Shown piece by piece: positions 1 through 7,463 of a stretch of DNA of 27,812 bases. The stretch covers positions 1 through 27,812 of the forward strand of contig JBCDDJ010000033.1 of NCBI GenBank assembly GCA_039180385.1, in the 5' to 3' direction. Made by a program: the position numbers and the translations under genes. Source of the stretch: SIO4C1 sp039180385 (lineage in GTDB: Bacteria > Cyanobacteriota > Cyanobacteriia > Phormidesmidales > Phormidesmidaceae). Within the stretch, counting starts at the first letter, position 1; each line of letters opens with the position of its first letter. The notes under the pieces were generated by a model, which was not told where the DNA came from, searched no databases, and saw only the letters and a list, made by a program, of their open reading frames with translations.

Positions 1-43
1 AAGTTTCAAAACATCAGGGGATCGGATTTAGTCCGCAAGGGTC

Positions 44-1375
44 ATGGTCGGAATCGATATTCAAACGGCGCAGTCCGTTCTATACAACTTTTTCCTGCAA
101 AGCGTACATCGTGAGAAAACTGAAGAGACACTGACGGCTTTCAGTCGTCTATTTAAGGAGTCCACCCAATCTACAACCTGGGATCTTGCCGCCGCATTGC
201 ACGCGATTATTATTTTCAATGATGAAAAAGAATTTCATCATACACTGAAGCGGATTTGCTACATCCTCATTAATAATTGGGGGTTACAGCGCCATCCCGA
301 CGCGATTAGAAAATTAGTTGCGCTCTTGCAGAATCAGGCTGTTCTCCAACCAGGGCTCTCTTTGCTCAATAAGCGTTTGCGAGAGTGGCTAAGGGGGTTT
401 GTGCAGAGTGACCATTACAAAGAATTAAAGCTATTTGCTGCCCGTCATCACGAAGAGGCGCATTGGTGCGATCGCTACACCACTTACCTACTGGTGCCGC
501 AGTATGTCAACTTAAAGAACCCAGTTGAGCAGCGCAAAGCAGCCCACTCATTTTCCCACCGGTTGCGGGAGGAGTTTCGGTTTGATCTGGCCATGTATAC
601 TGCCCGCTCAGAGGGCCATGCTGAAACGTCAGAAGAAAAGTATTTTGTCACTTCAGGCAAAGCGCTCTACCTGCCTAAAAACCCAACAGTGCTGGGCGAT
701 ACGGTTTTGACCCTGGTCAAGGTGCTGTTGCTCAGACCCGGTGAGTTTAGCTATACCAATCTGGCGAGTGTATTTCGTCAGCAGGTCTGCCATCTGAGCT
801 ATCGAGACTTTAAGCGGGCGCTGCTCCAATATTTGCTGTTTGCGCTGCCGCTTTCTGCCACCGCAGATGTCCTTAAGCAGTCTCTGGTAGACCCTCTAAT
901 GGGGCTCTATGCCCACCGTGACTATCAAGAAGTCAACGATGCTCTGATTTTAAGGACCTGCAATAGTCTCATTAATGAGCTGCTGACCCACGACCGTGAA
1001 CATCCCTCACCGTTATTTGTGCGAGTGATGGCCCAGGGTAATCCGCTCTATCTGGTGCTGGTGTTGCTCAAGATTTCGCTGTTTTGCCGCCATGTGCAAA
1101 CCCATCTAGAGCTACGGATTGCGGATTTGATTCGCTATTACGAAGGTTGCTCAGAGGCTGACTGTAGCTGGGTGATCAATTTTTTTGAAATGTTCCGTAT
1201 TACCTTTGCTATTTTTGGTGAGCAGACCCGATATAACCTGGTGCGGGTTGCCCAACCTCAGCCAACTCTGTCTCCACCAGTCAGCCTGGATGACTATCGG
1301 ATTTTTTCGCAGATGGGGCGTCAGGGGTCGGATGTGGCTGCATTAACTCCGGCACTGAGTATTGCTGCTAGTTAA
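44..1375 (+). CDS. Conserved hypothetical alpha-helical protein
   Basis: I do not recognise the family. The 443-residue product is predicted by eye to be almost entirely helical and soluble, with many short amphipathic helices rich in Leu, Arg, His and aromatic residues. This resembles a helical-repeat (ARM/HEAT-like) scaffold, but no repeat register is clear. No signal peptide, membrane segment or catalytic motif is visible. The last 45 residues are Pro/Ser/Ala-rich and probably disordered. ATG at 44 is the only sensible start: an in-frame TAG lies at 29-31, and an AAGGG sits just upstream, although close to the start. The gene converges on the ABC permease at 1437-2276, with about 60 bp between the stops and no clear terminator. 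Coding is well supported by length and composition; function is unknown. Confidence 0.85.
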   Translation: MVGIDIQTAQSVLYNFFLQSVHREKTEETLTAFSRLFKESTQSTTWDLAAALHAIIIFNDEKEFHHTLKRICYILINNWGLQRHPDAIRKLVALLQNQAVLQPGLSLLNKRLREWLRGFVQSDHYKELKLFAARHHEEAHWCDRYTTYLLVPQYVNLKNPVEQRKAAHSFSHRLREEFRFDLAMYTARSEGHAETSEEKYFVTSGKALYLPKNPTVLGDTVLTLVKVLLLRPGEFSYTNLASVFRQQVCHLSYRDFKRALLQYLLFALPLSATADVLKQSLVDPLMGLYAHRDYQEVNDALILRTCNSLINELLTHDREHPSPLFVRVMAQGNPLYLVLVLLKISLFCRHVQTHLELRIADLIRYYEGCSEADCSWVINFFEMFRITFAIFGEQTRYNLVRVAQPQPTLSPPVSLDDYRIFSQMGRQGSDVAALTPALSIAAS

Positions 1376-1436
1376 GATTGTGTCGAGCCTTCTCACCAAG
1401 CGCAGCGCATTCACCCGCACATAGTCTGCTCTGCCT

Positions 1437-2276
1437 CTAATCATGCTGCTTTGAAAACTGGTACGCCCCAATAAAGGAGAGCGCGATCGCAACCACCAGC
1501 AAAATCGGAATTGAGTACCAAGGAAATTCTGATAGCGGTTGGTAGGCTGCTGCCCTGAGTCCGACGGATGTATAGGTGAGGGGCAGCAAATATACAATCA
1601 CCTTGAGCGCACTCGGCAGCGTTGCGGGGTCAAAGAAGGTTGCTCCCAAAAACGACATGGGCACAATCAAAAAGTTATTAAATAGACCCACGCTCTCCAG
1701 CGACTTTACATTCAGGCCCACAATCACGCCGAGTCCGGCAAAGACTGCACAGTTCAGCACCAGCAGTAGCAAAAACAGCGGGTTAATAAAGCTCAACGGC
1801 TGCTGGGTAAATAGGACCGCCACTAAAATGACCGATGCTGCTGTTAGCATCCCTCTAACAACCCCCGCCAGCATCTTGCCCAAGTGCAACGCCAGGGGAT
1901 GGATCGGATAGAGCAGCATTTCCTCAAAGTTCTTGGTAAACAGCCGCTCCCCACAAATTGAGAAGGTAGTACCCCCAAAACTAATCACCATGGATGACAG
2001 CGCTACCATCCCCGGTAGCATAAATTCTAGATAGCTATCTCCGGCTGTAGGGGTGGCTACCCTGTCAATCGAGCTGCCCAGCCCCAGCCCAAATGCCAGG
2101 ATGTAAATCAGCGGTGATACTAACCCCGATGCCGCCACCTGGGGAATCCGTACCCGCAAATCGAGCCATTCTCCCCAAAAAATGGTCAGGGTATCTGAAA
2201 CTAGCGTATTTAAGGGGTGTATCTTTTTGAGTAAGGGGTGTATCTTTTTGAGTGGACTCGCTTTGATAGACTTCAC
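1437..2276 (-). CDS. ABC-2 type transporter permease
   Basis: Integral inner-membrane subunit of an ABC-2 family exporter, the group that includes drug (DrrB) and polysaccharide (NodJ/KpsM) exporters. It should pair with an ATPase, which is not in this window. Six hydrophobic segments are visible, near residues 48-70, 83-105, 134-155, 163-188, 201-216 and 252-273. A family-typical stretch with FGGTTFSICGER and NFEEMLLYPIHPL lies between segments 2 and 3, and a conserved MSFLGATFF lies in segment 5. The length of 279 residues is normal for the family. The only available start is GTG at 2276, without a good ribosome binding site. Residues 9-22 contain an exact 7-residue duplication (LKKIHPL) caused by a 21-bp tandem repeat in the DNA. 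The substrate cannot be read from the sequence. Confidence 0.88.
   Translation of the reverse strand: MKSIKASPLKKIHPLLKKIHPLNTLVSDTLTIFWGEWLDLRVRIPQVAASGLVSPLIYILAFGLGLGSSIDRVATPTAGDSYLEFMLPGMVALSSMVISFGGTTFSICGERLFTKNFEEMLLYPIHPLALHLGKMLAGVVRGMLTAASVILVAVLFTQQPLSFINPLFLLLLVLNCAVFAGLGVIVGLNVKSLESVGLFNNFLIVPMSFLGATFFDPATLPSALKVIVYLLPLTYTSVGLRAAAYQPLSEFPWYSIPILLVVAIALSFIGAYQFSKQHD
2212..2253. repeat. 21-bp perfect tandem duplication inside the ABC permease gene
   Basis: Two identical 21-base units occupy 2212-2232 and 2233-2253; each reads AAGGGGTGT followed by ATCTTTTTGAGT on the plus strand. Since 21 is a multiple of three, the duplication keeps frame and inserts one extra copy of seven residues near the N-terminus of the permease. 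Perfect identity suggests a recent slippage event. Confidence 0.95.
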
Positions 2277-2659
2277 GGGGTATTCACCAGTAGACTAAAG
2301 GGATGCCTCTGTACGCAACTTGACGAATCAAAGACATATTAGGAAAAAAACTTCTAGATTAGACTAAACCTCGACCGCATCCAGACTTGAGTTTGCCCTA
2401 CGGGCAAACTCAAGTTTTCAAACGGGTTGTGGTTTCGATTAAACTTTCTGACTGTCTCTAGCGTCTCATGAAACGTAAACCCCGGTACATGCCACCTCCG
2501 AGAGAGATATCTGAGAGCTATAAATGACTACCGAGAGCCGCCCAATAGCCCCAACGGCTGACCGGGTGATGGGGGGCCAGCCGGCGGTGATCCGAAGGGC
2601 GGAGGCAGTAAAGACCTTATCAGAATGATGGTCAGACTCGGTTCTAATCGGGTTTGGGT
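2277..2659. other. Gene-free interval between permease and AMIN gene
   Basis: About 380 bp with no convincing gene. It holds the strong hairpin at 2386-2414. It also holds a reading frame continuing past the TAA of the AMIN gene (minus strand, to TAG at 2528-2530) with a Pro/Gly-rich translation, and a 19-codon plus-strand ORF starting near 2468 with no Shine-Dalgarno. I do not call either of these as genes. Confidence 0.6.
2386..2414. terminator. Strong hairpin, possible terminator or structured element
   Basis: A perfect 13-bp inverted repeat, CTTGAGTTTGCCC / GGGCAAACTCAAG, is separated by only TAC. One more A-T pair extends it outward. On the plus strand it is followed by TTTTC, a weak U-tract; on the minus strand there is no U-tract. 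No plus-strand gene is known to end here, so it may end a minus-strand transcript without a U-tract, process an RNA or be a dispersed palindrome. The structure is certain; the role is not. Confidence 0.5.
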
Positions 2660-3949
2660 TTAGTCGGGCAGAGGTTGCCCAAAGAAAATCGGCTCAGGCC
2701 AAACTGAAATCGGGGTTGTTTGCGCTGGGGTTTTAGACTCTGAGATACCTGAAATGGTTGGGGCTGCGCTTTCGGGCGCTGTCTGGTTTGCGGTCACTGG
2801 CAAAGGGGTCATTGATGGGGCAAGGGAGGTTGCGATCGCATTTGTTTCTGATGCTTCCTCTGCTGGGACTGTCGGTGCAGGTTCTGTAATGTCTGGCGTG
2901 GCTTCTATTATTGCCCCCTCGTCGATTTCTGGCTCTACGGCACTGAGTTCGCTTTCTGCGGGGGGGGCTGCTTCGGGAGCGGCTTCATCGGCGACAGGCT
3001 CGGCATCGGATGATGCAATCGGGGCGGTCGCGTCTAGGGTGGGCAAATCGTAGGTTGGGCCCGCCGCGCCCCCGTCTGTTGTTTCTGTCGGGTCTGAGGA
3101 TGCGTCGATGAAGCCTCCCTCCTGGAGAGTCGCATCTTCAGACGCAGGTTGCACTGGGAGCCCCCCAGCCACATTTTCAGTCACCTCAGGGGCGCTCATC
3201 GGGGGCACCTCGGTCACGATGGCGACATCATCGTTTTCTATAGGGATACTTGGCAGGCTGGGTGGGCTTGACGGGGCAACCGGCGCATTGGCCAGGGACG
3301 GCACGCTGATCACCTCAGCATTGGCCGCTGGGGCGTAGGGGTCAATGGGTAGCACATTGGGGGTATCACTCGGACTGGGCTGTGCAACTTGGAGATTATC
3401 TGCGCTGAGACTAGGGGGCAGCACCAGCGCCTCTGCCCCGCCCAAAGCTGAAAAAGGCCCCCCCTCATCGATAGCACTATCCTCAGCAATAGCCGGAACG
3501 ACGCCTGTAATCAGCGGACGAAAACGCCATTGTCGCCGCCCATCTACATCGTCAAACTGGATGTCAGCCTGCTCTGATTCCAGCTCGGTGCCCGCCATCA
3601 GATCGACGACAATCCGCACCGCATTGTCAGAATATTGTGAAACCCGAATGCGCTCGACTGGGCCATCATAGGTTCGCTCTGTATCGACATCCCCTAGCTG
3701 GGTCTCGGGGATATCTAGCACAACGCGGGCGGGCTCTGCGAGTAAGAAAAACTGAGGCATCACCCCCTCGGGTAGCGAAAACTCAAGCTGTTGGGTGGCT
3801 GGGTCAAAGGACCAGGCCGACAGCTCCTGTTCGTTGGCGTAGGCTATCCCTGGGAAGACCGCATTGGCCGATATGGCAACTGGGCAAACCATGGCCGTGG
3901 CGATCAGGCTCCATCCCCAGATTTGCTGCTGTCCAAACTGCTGCCCCAT
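2660..3949 (-). CDS. Secreted AMIN-domain protein with long acidic Pro/Ala linker
   Basis: Periplasmic or cell-wall-associated protein. AMIN domains bind peptidoglycan or envelope polymers in amidases and secretins. After the start, residues about 11-37 form a signal peptide (WGWSLIATAMV...GIAYA) with an AYA cleavage site. Next comes a beta-rich AMIN-like domain of roughly 90 residues, recognisable by ARVVLDIPETQLG, VERIRVSQYSDNAVRIVVDL and a closing WRF. The remaining 270 or so residues are low-complexity Ala/Pro/Glu/Ser/Thr, ending WPEPIFFGQPLPD. There is no amidase catalytic domain, so this is an AMIN-only protein. The longest frame starts with TTG at 4009. I prefer ATG at 3949, which gives a clean signal peptide and follows a GGGGG-containing stretch. 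It is divergent from the microprotein/redoxin pair. The exact envelope role is unknown. Confidence 0.82.
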   Translation of the reverse strand: MGQQFGQQQIWGWSLIATAMVCPVAISANAVFPGIAYANEQELSAWSFDPATQQLEFSLPEGVMPQFFLLAEPARVVLDIPETQLGDVDTERTYDGPVERIRVSQYSDNAVRIVVDLMAGTELESEQADIQFDDVDGRRQWRFRPLITGVVPAIAEDSAIDEGGPFSALGGAEALVLPPSLSADNLQVAQPSPSDTPNVLPIDPYAPAANAEVISVPSLANAPVAPSSPPSLPSIPIENDDVAIVTEVPPMSAPEVTENVAGGLPVQPASEDATLQEGGFIDASSDPTETTDGGAAGPTYDLPTLDATAPIASSDAEPVADEAAPEAAPPAESELSAVEPEIDEGAIIEATPDITEPAPTVPAEEASETNAIATSLAPSMTPLPVTANQTAPESAAPTISGISESKTPAQTTPISVWPEPIFFGQPLPD

Positions 3950-4032
3950 GTGCTCTAAACCCCCTGCTGGAGAAGAATTGACACGATTAAAGGTATCAGC
4001 ATACGCCAATTTGTAAAAAATAGGCTGTTTTT

Positions 4033-4060
4033 TTGATAAAAGTTTCGGGGGGGCTAAGAT
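4033..4060 (+). promoter_or_regulatory. Candidate sigma-70-type promoter for the microprotein/redoxin unit
   Basis: TTGATA (4033-4038) and TAAGAT (4055-4060) are spaced by 16 bp. They lie upstream of the 29-codon ORF at 4109 and the redoxin gene at 4204, in the divergent region with the AMIN gene. A G-rich run sits in the spacer. Called by eye from consensus only. Confidence 0.4.
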
Positions 4061-4108
4061 TTATGCGCCATGATAGGGGGGCTGGAATGGAGATCTAGAC
4101 CTGTGGAA

Positions 4109-4198
4109 ATGCATGAATTATTGACGTTATTACTATTACTGAGCCCCGGTTTACTGCTCTCTGTAATTGTGATGACGGCCTTTTCGTTTGGAGGGTAA
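4109..4198 (+). CDS. Probable 29-residue single-pass membrane microprotein
   Basis: A short ORF from ATG at 4109 to TAA at 4196-4198 encodes 29 residues. It begins MHELLTLLLLLSPG and ends MTAFSFGG: one continuous hydrophobic segment with a short polar N-terminus and a Gly-Gly end. That composition is typical of tiny cyanobacterial thylakoid or plasma-membrane subunits and is unusual for chance translation. It does not match PetN, PsbM, PsbT, PsaM, Psb30 or PetL as I remember them. A GGAG lies about 17 nt upstream and a GTGGA directly before the start, so its own ribosome site is weak. Its last codons contain the GGAGGG that serves the redoxin gene six bases downstream of the stop, so the two are probably co-transcribed and translationally coupled. 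Function unknown. Confidence 0.55.
   Translation: MHELLTLLLLLSPGLLLSVIVMTAFSFGG
4190..4195 (+). promoter_or_regulatory. Ribosome binding site of the redoxin gene
   Basis: GGAGGG lies 8 nt before ATG at 4204 and fixes that codon, rather than the in-frame ATG at 4210, as the start. It lies inside the last codons of the 29-codon ORF. Confidence 0.7.
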
Positions 4199-4203
4199 AT
4201 CAG

Positions 4204-4788
4204 ATGGTGATGGTCGAGTCAACTATGCTGCCTTTGGGCACCACTGCCCCTGCTTTTGAGCTGCCGGATGTAGTCTCGGGTGAGACGATCTCCCTAGATA
4301 TCTTTGCGGGCAAAAAGGCACTGCTGGTGATGTTTATTTGTGCCCACTGCCCGTTTGTGAAGCATGTGCAGCAAGAGTTGGCCAATCTGGGCAGTGACTA
4401 TGTCTCTCAAGAGGTCGGCATCGTTGCGATTAGCTCAAATAGCCTCGAAACCCATCCCCAGGATGGGCCTGAGTACCTGAAATCTATGGCTGAGACCCTG
4501 GGGCTCAATTTCCCTTATTGTTTCGATGCGGATCAGTCGGTTGCCAAGGCTTATACAGCAGCCTGTACCCCCGATTTCTTTTTGTTTGATGCGGACATGA
4601 AACTGACCTATCGCGGTCAGCTCGACGATAGTCGCCCCGGCAACGGCAAGCCAGTCACAGGTGCTGATCTGCGCGCAGCCATAGACCAGGTGCTGACTGG
4701 GCAGACAGTCCCGCCTGAGCAGATGCCCAGCATTGGCTGCAATATCAAGTGGGCTCCAGGTAACGCGCCTGCCTATTTTGGAGCATAG
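4204..4788 (+). CDS. Thioredoxin-family (redoxin/AhpC-TSA-like) protein
   Basis: Soluble thiol-redox protein of the thioredoxin fold, 194 residues, with no signal peptide and hence cytosolic. It opens with the redoxin signature GTTAPAFELPDV. The active-site CxxC is C46-A-H-C49 followed by Pro (MFICAHCPFVKH), after strand 1 and at the start of a helix. The cis-proline region is ACTPDFFLFD near residue 120, carrying an extra Cys. The closing block DSRPGNGKPVTG...MPSIGCNIKW is typical of a widespread bacterial family annotated simply as thioredoxin family protein; C179 could be a further resolving Cys. The CAHC active site, unlike CGPC, suggests a peroxiredoxin- or ResA-like disulfide role; the partner is unknown. 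It lies directly downstream of the membrane microprotein. Confidence 0.9.
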   Translation: MVMVESTMLPLGTTAPAFELPDVVSGETISLDIFAGKKALLVMFICAHCPFVKHVQQELANLGSDYVSQEVGIVAISSNSLETHPQDGPEYLKSMAETLGLNFPYCFDADQSVAKAYTAACTPDFFLFDADMKLTYRGQLDDSRPGNGKPVTGADLRAAIDQVLTGQTVPPEQMPSIGCNIKWAPGNAPAYFGA

Positions 4789-4964
4789 AAGCATATCGGT
4801 TGCCAACCGCCAGGCCGCAAGATGTGTCAGGCAATCAGGCCATGAGATTGTTAGGACTTGTCTTCCTATGATTCTAAATTGTGGGCCATTAACTTAAAGT
4901 CATTGTGACTACAGGTTATGCTTAAAATCGCTAGACTAGAGTTGTTCTTATCTATAACTCGGTT

Positions 4965-5840
4965 ATGGCGCACCTAAAGGCTCGACGGTCTCAAAACATC
5001 GAAGGTGATCTGTATGTTGATAGCACCTGCATTGACTGCGATACCTGTCGCTGGATGGCTCCTCAGATTTTTGCCCGAGCGGATGGCCAGTCTGCGGTTC
5101 ATCATCAGCCTATTAATGAAAAAGAACGCTTAGCAGCTCTGCAAGCGCTGCTAGCTTGTCCTACCGCCTCTATCGGCACTGTTAAGAAGCCGATGGATAT
5201 GAAGCAAGCCCAGGCCAGTTTGCCAATTCTTGTCGAAGACACTGTTTATCACTGCGGCTATCATTCCGAGAAATCCTATGCGGCGGCCAGCTATTTTATT
5301 CAGCGTGCCGATGGCAATATCCTGGTTGATTCACCCCGGTTTACCCCACCCTTAGTTAAGCAGCTAGAGGCGATGGGCGGGGTACGCTATCTGTATCTCA
5401 CCCACCGTGACGATGTGGCTGATCACCAACAGTTTCACGACCATTTTGAGTGCGATCGCATTCTCCACGTTGACGACATTAGTCGAGAGACCCAAAGTGT
5501 TGAGATTCAGCCCAGCGGGACTGAGTCCTATGCTCTGGCAGACGATCTGCTGATCGTCCCGGTGCCCGGTCACACAAAGGGGCATACGGTGTTGCTATAT
5601 GACAACAAGTTTTTGTTCACAGGCGATCACCTGGCCTGGTCAGTTTATCTAGAGCACCTGTATGCCTTTCACAGATACTGCTGGTATTCCTGGTCGCAGC
5701 AGATCGAGTCGATGAAACGGCTGCTCAGTTATTCGTTTGAATGGATCTTACCAGGACACGGTCGCCGCTATCATTGCGATCGCACAACCATGGCTGCCGA
5801 GATGCAGCACTGTGTTGAGTGGATGGAGGTCCAACGGTAG
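4965..5840 (+). CDS. [4Fe-4S] ferredoxin / metallo-beta-lactamase-fold fusion hydrolase
   Basis: A two-domain soluble protein of 291 residues. Residues 15-70 are a single-cluster ferredoxin: C22-x2-C25-x2-C28 and a distal C65-Pro. Residues 85-291 are a metallo-beta-lactamase fold: THRDDVADH (H147, D149/D150, D153, H154, a variant of HxHxDH), PGHTKGH (H203, H207), FTGDH (D221, H222) and PGHG (H265). Similar fusions occur across cyanobacteria and in plastid-targeted plant proteins. The altered metal motif and the attached iron-sulfur cluster suggest a redox-linked or flavodiiron-like reaction rather than lactam hydrolysis, but the substrate is unknown. ATG at 4965 has no strong ribosome site. 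A 176-bp spacer separates it from the redoxin gene, so it probably has its own promoter. Confidence 0.9.
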   Translation: MAHLKARRSQNIEGDLYVDSTCIDCDTCRWMAPQIFARADGQSAVHHQPINEKERLAALQALLACPTASIGTVKKPMDMKQAQASLPILVEDTVYHCGYHSEKSYAAASYFIQRADGNILVDSPRFTPPLVKQLEAMGGVRYLYLTHRDDVADHQQFHDHFECDRILHVDDISRETQSVEIQPSGTESYALADDLLIVPVPGHTKGHTVLLYDNKFLFTGDHLAWSVYLEHLYAFHRYCWYSWSQQIESMKRLLSYSFEWILPGHGRRYHCDRTTMAAEMQHCVEWMEVQR

Positions 5841-5912
5841 GAATCTGCGAGTCCCGGTAAAAGCCGAACTATGGGGCATAATGACAATAGCAGCGAGTTG
5901 AAAGATCGAGAT

Positions 5913-6494
5913 ATGGTTCAGTCAGCTACCACACAATATATGACTGTTGAAGAATATCTCGCCTATGACAGCGGTACTGATGCCCGCTACGAACTGATTG
6001 ATGGAGAACTGGTAGACGTGCCACCTGAGAGTCCCTTGAATGTTCGTATTGGCATGTTTTTGATGACTCAGTTTATCAAACTGGTACCGCTGGTTCGTGT
6101 TTGTCATAAAGATGCGGAACTTCAGCTTGCTAGCAAACGGGCTAAGTTTAGATATCCTGACTTAGTAGTCCTTTCTGAAAAAGGCGTCGCGGCTCTTGAT
6201 GGCAAGGCTCGCAATACGATTTTCTTAGACATGCCTGCGCCGCTTTTAGTGGTTGAAATCGTCTCTCCTGATAATCCCTCGCGAGATTATCGACAAAAGC
6301 GCTCTGAGTATGCCGTCCGAGAGATTCCAGAATACTGGATTGTAGACCCAATCACTCAAAAGGTAACGGTACTGATACTCCGAGAGGGGTTTTATGACGA
6401 AACAGTATTTGTGGGCGATCAGTCAGTTGAATCGCCTACCTTACCCTCGTTTTCGTGTACGGTTGAGCAAATCTTAAATTATCGAGATACATAG
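5913..6494 (+). CDS. Uma2-family (DUF820) PD-(D/E)xK nuclease-like protein
   Basis: Uma2 proteins are highly multiplied in cyanobacterial genomes, have a restriction-endonuclease-like fold and are of uncertain biological role. With the start at 5913 the product has 193 residues and begins MVQSATTQYMTVEEYLAYD, matching the usual family start; the longer frame from ATG at 5871 adds 14 atypical residues and lacks a ribosome site. The family motifs are all present: ARYELIDGELV, the catalytic YPDLVVL (D83), LLVVEIVSP (E115), and QKRSEYAVREIPEYWIVDP with the basic residue K129. The active site therefore looks intact. It converges on the Rieske gene with only 18 bp between stops and no visible terminator. 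Confidence 0.92.
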   Translation: MVQSATTQYMTVEEYLAYDSGTDARYELIDGELVDVPPESPLNVRIGMFLMTQFIKLVPLVRVCHKDAELQLASKRAKFRYPDLVVLSEKGVAALDGKARNTIFLDMPAPLLVVEIVSPDNPSRDYRQKRSEYAVREIPEYWIVDPITQKVTVLILREGFYDETVFVGDQSVESPTLPSFSCTVEQILNYRDT

Positions 6495-6512
6495 CCTTCC
6501 TGTTAAATAGCC

Positions 6513-7460
6513 TCACCATTGGTGATAAAGTTCCTCGGCATAGGTCAAAATGTCTTCATTCGGTAAGCGAATCTTTCGCTTTTGTCTTGGATAGCTGGTT
6601 TCGATGGCTTCGGCGTCTTGTTCAACCACCAGGGCAACCCCTTTCAGAATACTATTATTAAAGGCTCTGAGAAAGCTATATTGGTACTGAGCGAAAACCA
6701 GAACAATTGAGCGAGTACAGTGCTGACTTTCTGGATAAAGCAAGTGCATCTGCACTAACTTACCTGTTGGCAGAGATGTATGCACGACAGTTGTTGAGGG
6801 AAATTCATATTCCAGGTGGATTTCGTATTGTTTAGGCAATAACAACAGCGCTGGATTGCTCAACAGCTCTCGCCATGAATTATCGTCCCGTTCAAGCCCT
6901 TGGATAACAGTCGCACAGTAGCCATCTTTCGCAAAGTGAGAAACGTGATTGTTTTTGATTCGCAAAACATCCCGGTGGGTACCGTTTTGGTGATTGTAGT
7001 CATAATTGATCAGTACGTTGCTGAGAAAGTCACCCTGGATGCTGCGGGAAATAGCCACCCCGACAAATTCGTACTCCGCTGCAATCTGTTGATGTAGTTC
7101 AGGAGTAGGTAATCTTGGCTCGTGACCGCCATAGGTCCAGATAAAGTCTCCTTTTACAATGAGGTCCAGAGACGCCATCAGGGGTCTTCCTTCAGTTTTG
7201 CCATTGCGACACACCTGGCCGCTACCGTTAAATTCGACGGTATGAAATGGGCAAACAATTGTATTGTGTTCTTGACAAATCCAGCCGTTAGCAAGGGAGG
7301 CTTGCTGATGGGGGCACACATTCTCTAACGCAAAAATACCCCCTCGGGTATCTTGCCACAGCACGTAGTCTTGGCCGTTGAGGGTAAGTTTATAGGGCTG
7401 ATTTTTGCCCAATATGGAACGATGGGCCACCAACCAGGGTGCGCCAGGTAGGATTGCCAT
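6513..7460 (-). CDS. Rieske non-heme iron oxygenase, alpha-subunit type
   Basis: Predicted oxygenase that takes electrons through a Rieske [2Fe-2S] cluster to a mononuclear iron site. The cluster motif is C49-x-H51 and C70-x2-H73 (CPH and CPFH). The iron site is D154-x2-H157-x4-H162 with the third ligand D282 in VEQDAEAIE. Both halves are therefore complete, in the class that includes vanillate demethylase and the chlorophyllide a oxygenase / pheophorbide a oxygenase group. The length of 315 residues is normal to short; there is no membrane anchor. The substrate cannot be deduced; an aromatic or tetrapyrrole compound is plausible. It is the last gene of a minus-strand operon, starting 3 bp after the DUF3685 stop, with a GGGAG inside that gene's end, so translation is probably coupled. 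Confidence 0.9.
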   Translation of the reverse strand: MAILPGAPWLVAHRSILGKNQPYKLTLNGQDYVLWQDTRGGIFALENVCPHQQASLANGWICQEHNTIVCPFHTVEFNGSGQVCRNGKTEGRPLMASLDLIVKGDFIWTYGGHEPRLPTPELHQQIAAEYEFVGVAISRSIQGDFLSNVLINYDYNHQNGTHRDVLRIKNNHVSHFAKDGYCATVIQGLERDDNSWRELLSNPALLLLPKQYEIHLEYEFPSTTVVHTSLPTGKLVQMHLLYPESQHCTRSIVLVFAQYQYSFLRAFNNSILKGVALVVEQDAEAIETSYPRQKRKIRLPNEDILTYAEELYHQW

Positions 7461-7463
7461 CCC

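Noticed and set aside
2468..2527. 19-codon plus-strand ORF after the hairpin
   Set aside because: Too short, no Shine-Dalgarno sequence, no recognised motif.
3108..3671. Long plus-strand ORFs opposite the AMIN gene
   Set aside because: Antisense shadows of a low-complexity GC-rich Ala/Pro/Glu region; no ribosome sites or family features.
4789..4964. Promoter or riboswitch upstream of the ferredoxin-MBL gene
   Set aside because: TATGAT and TATAAC hexamers occur but without properly spaced partners; no conserved structured element was recognised.
5913..6494. Uma2 protein as part of a restriction or defence system
   Set aside because: No methyltransferase, toxin or other defence gene nearby; Uma2 copies are scattered singly in cyanobacterial genomes.
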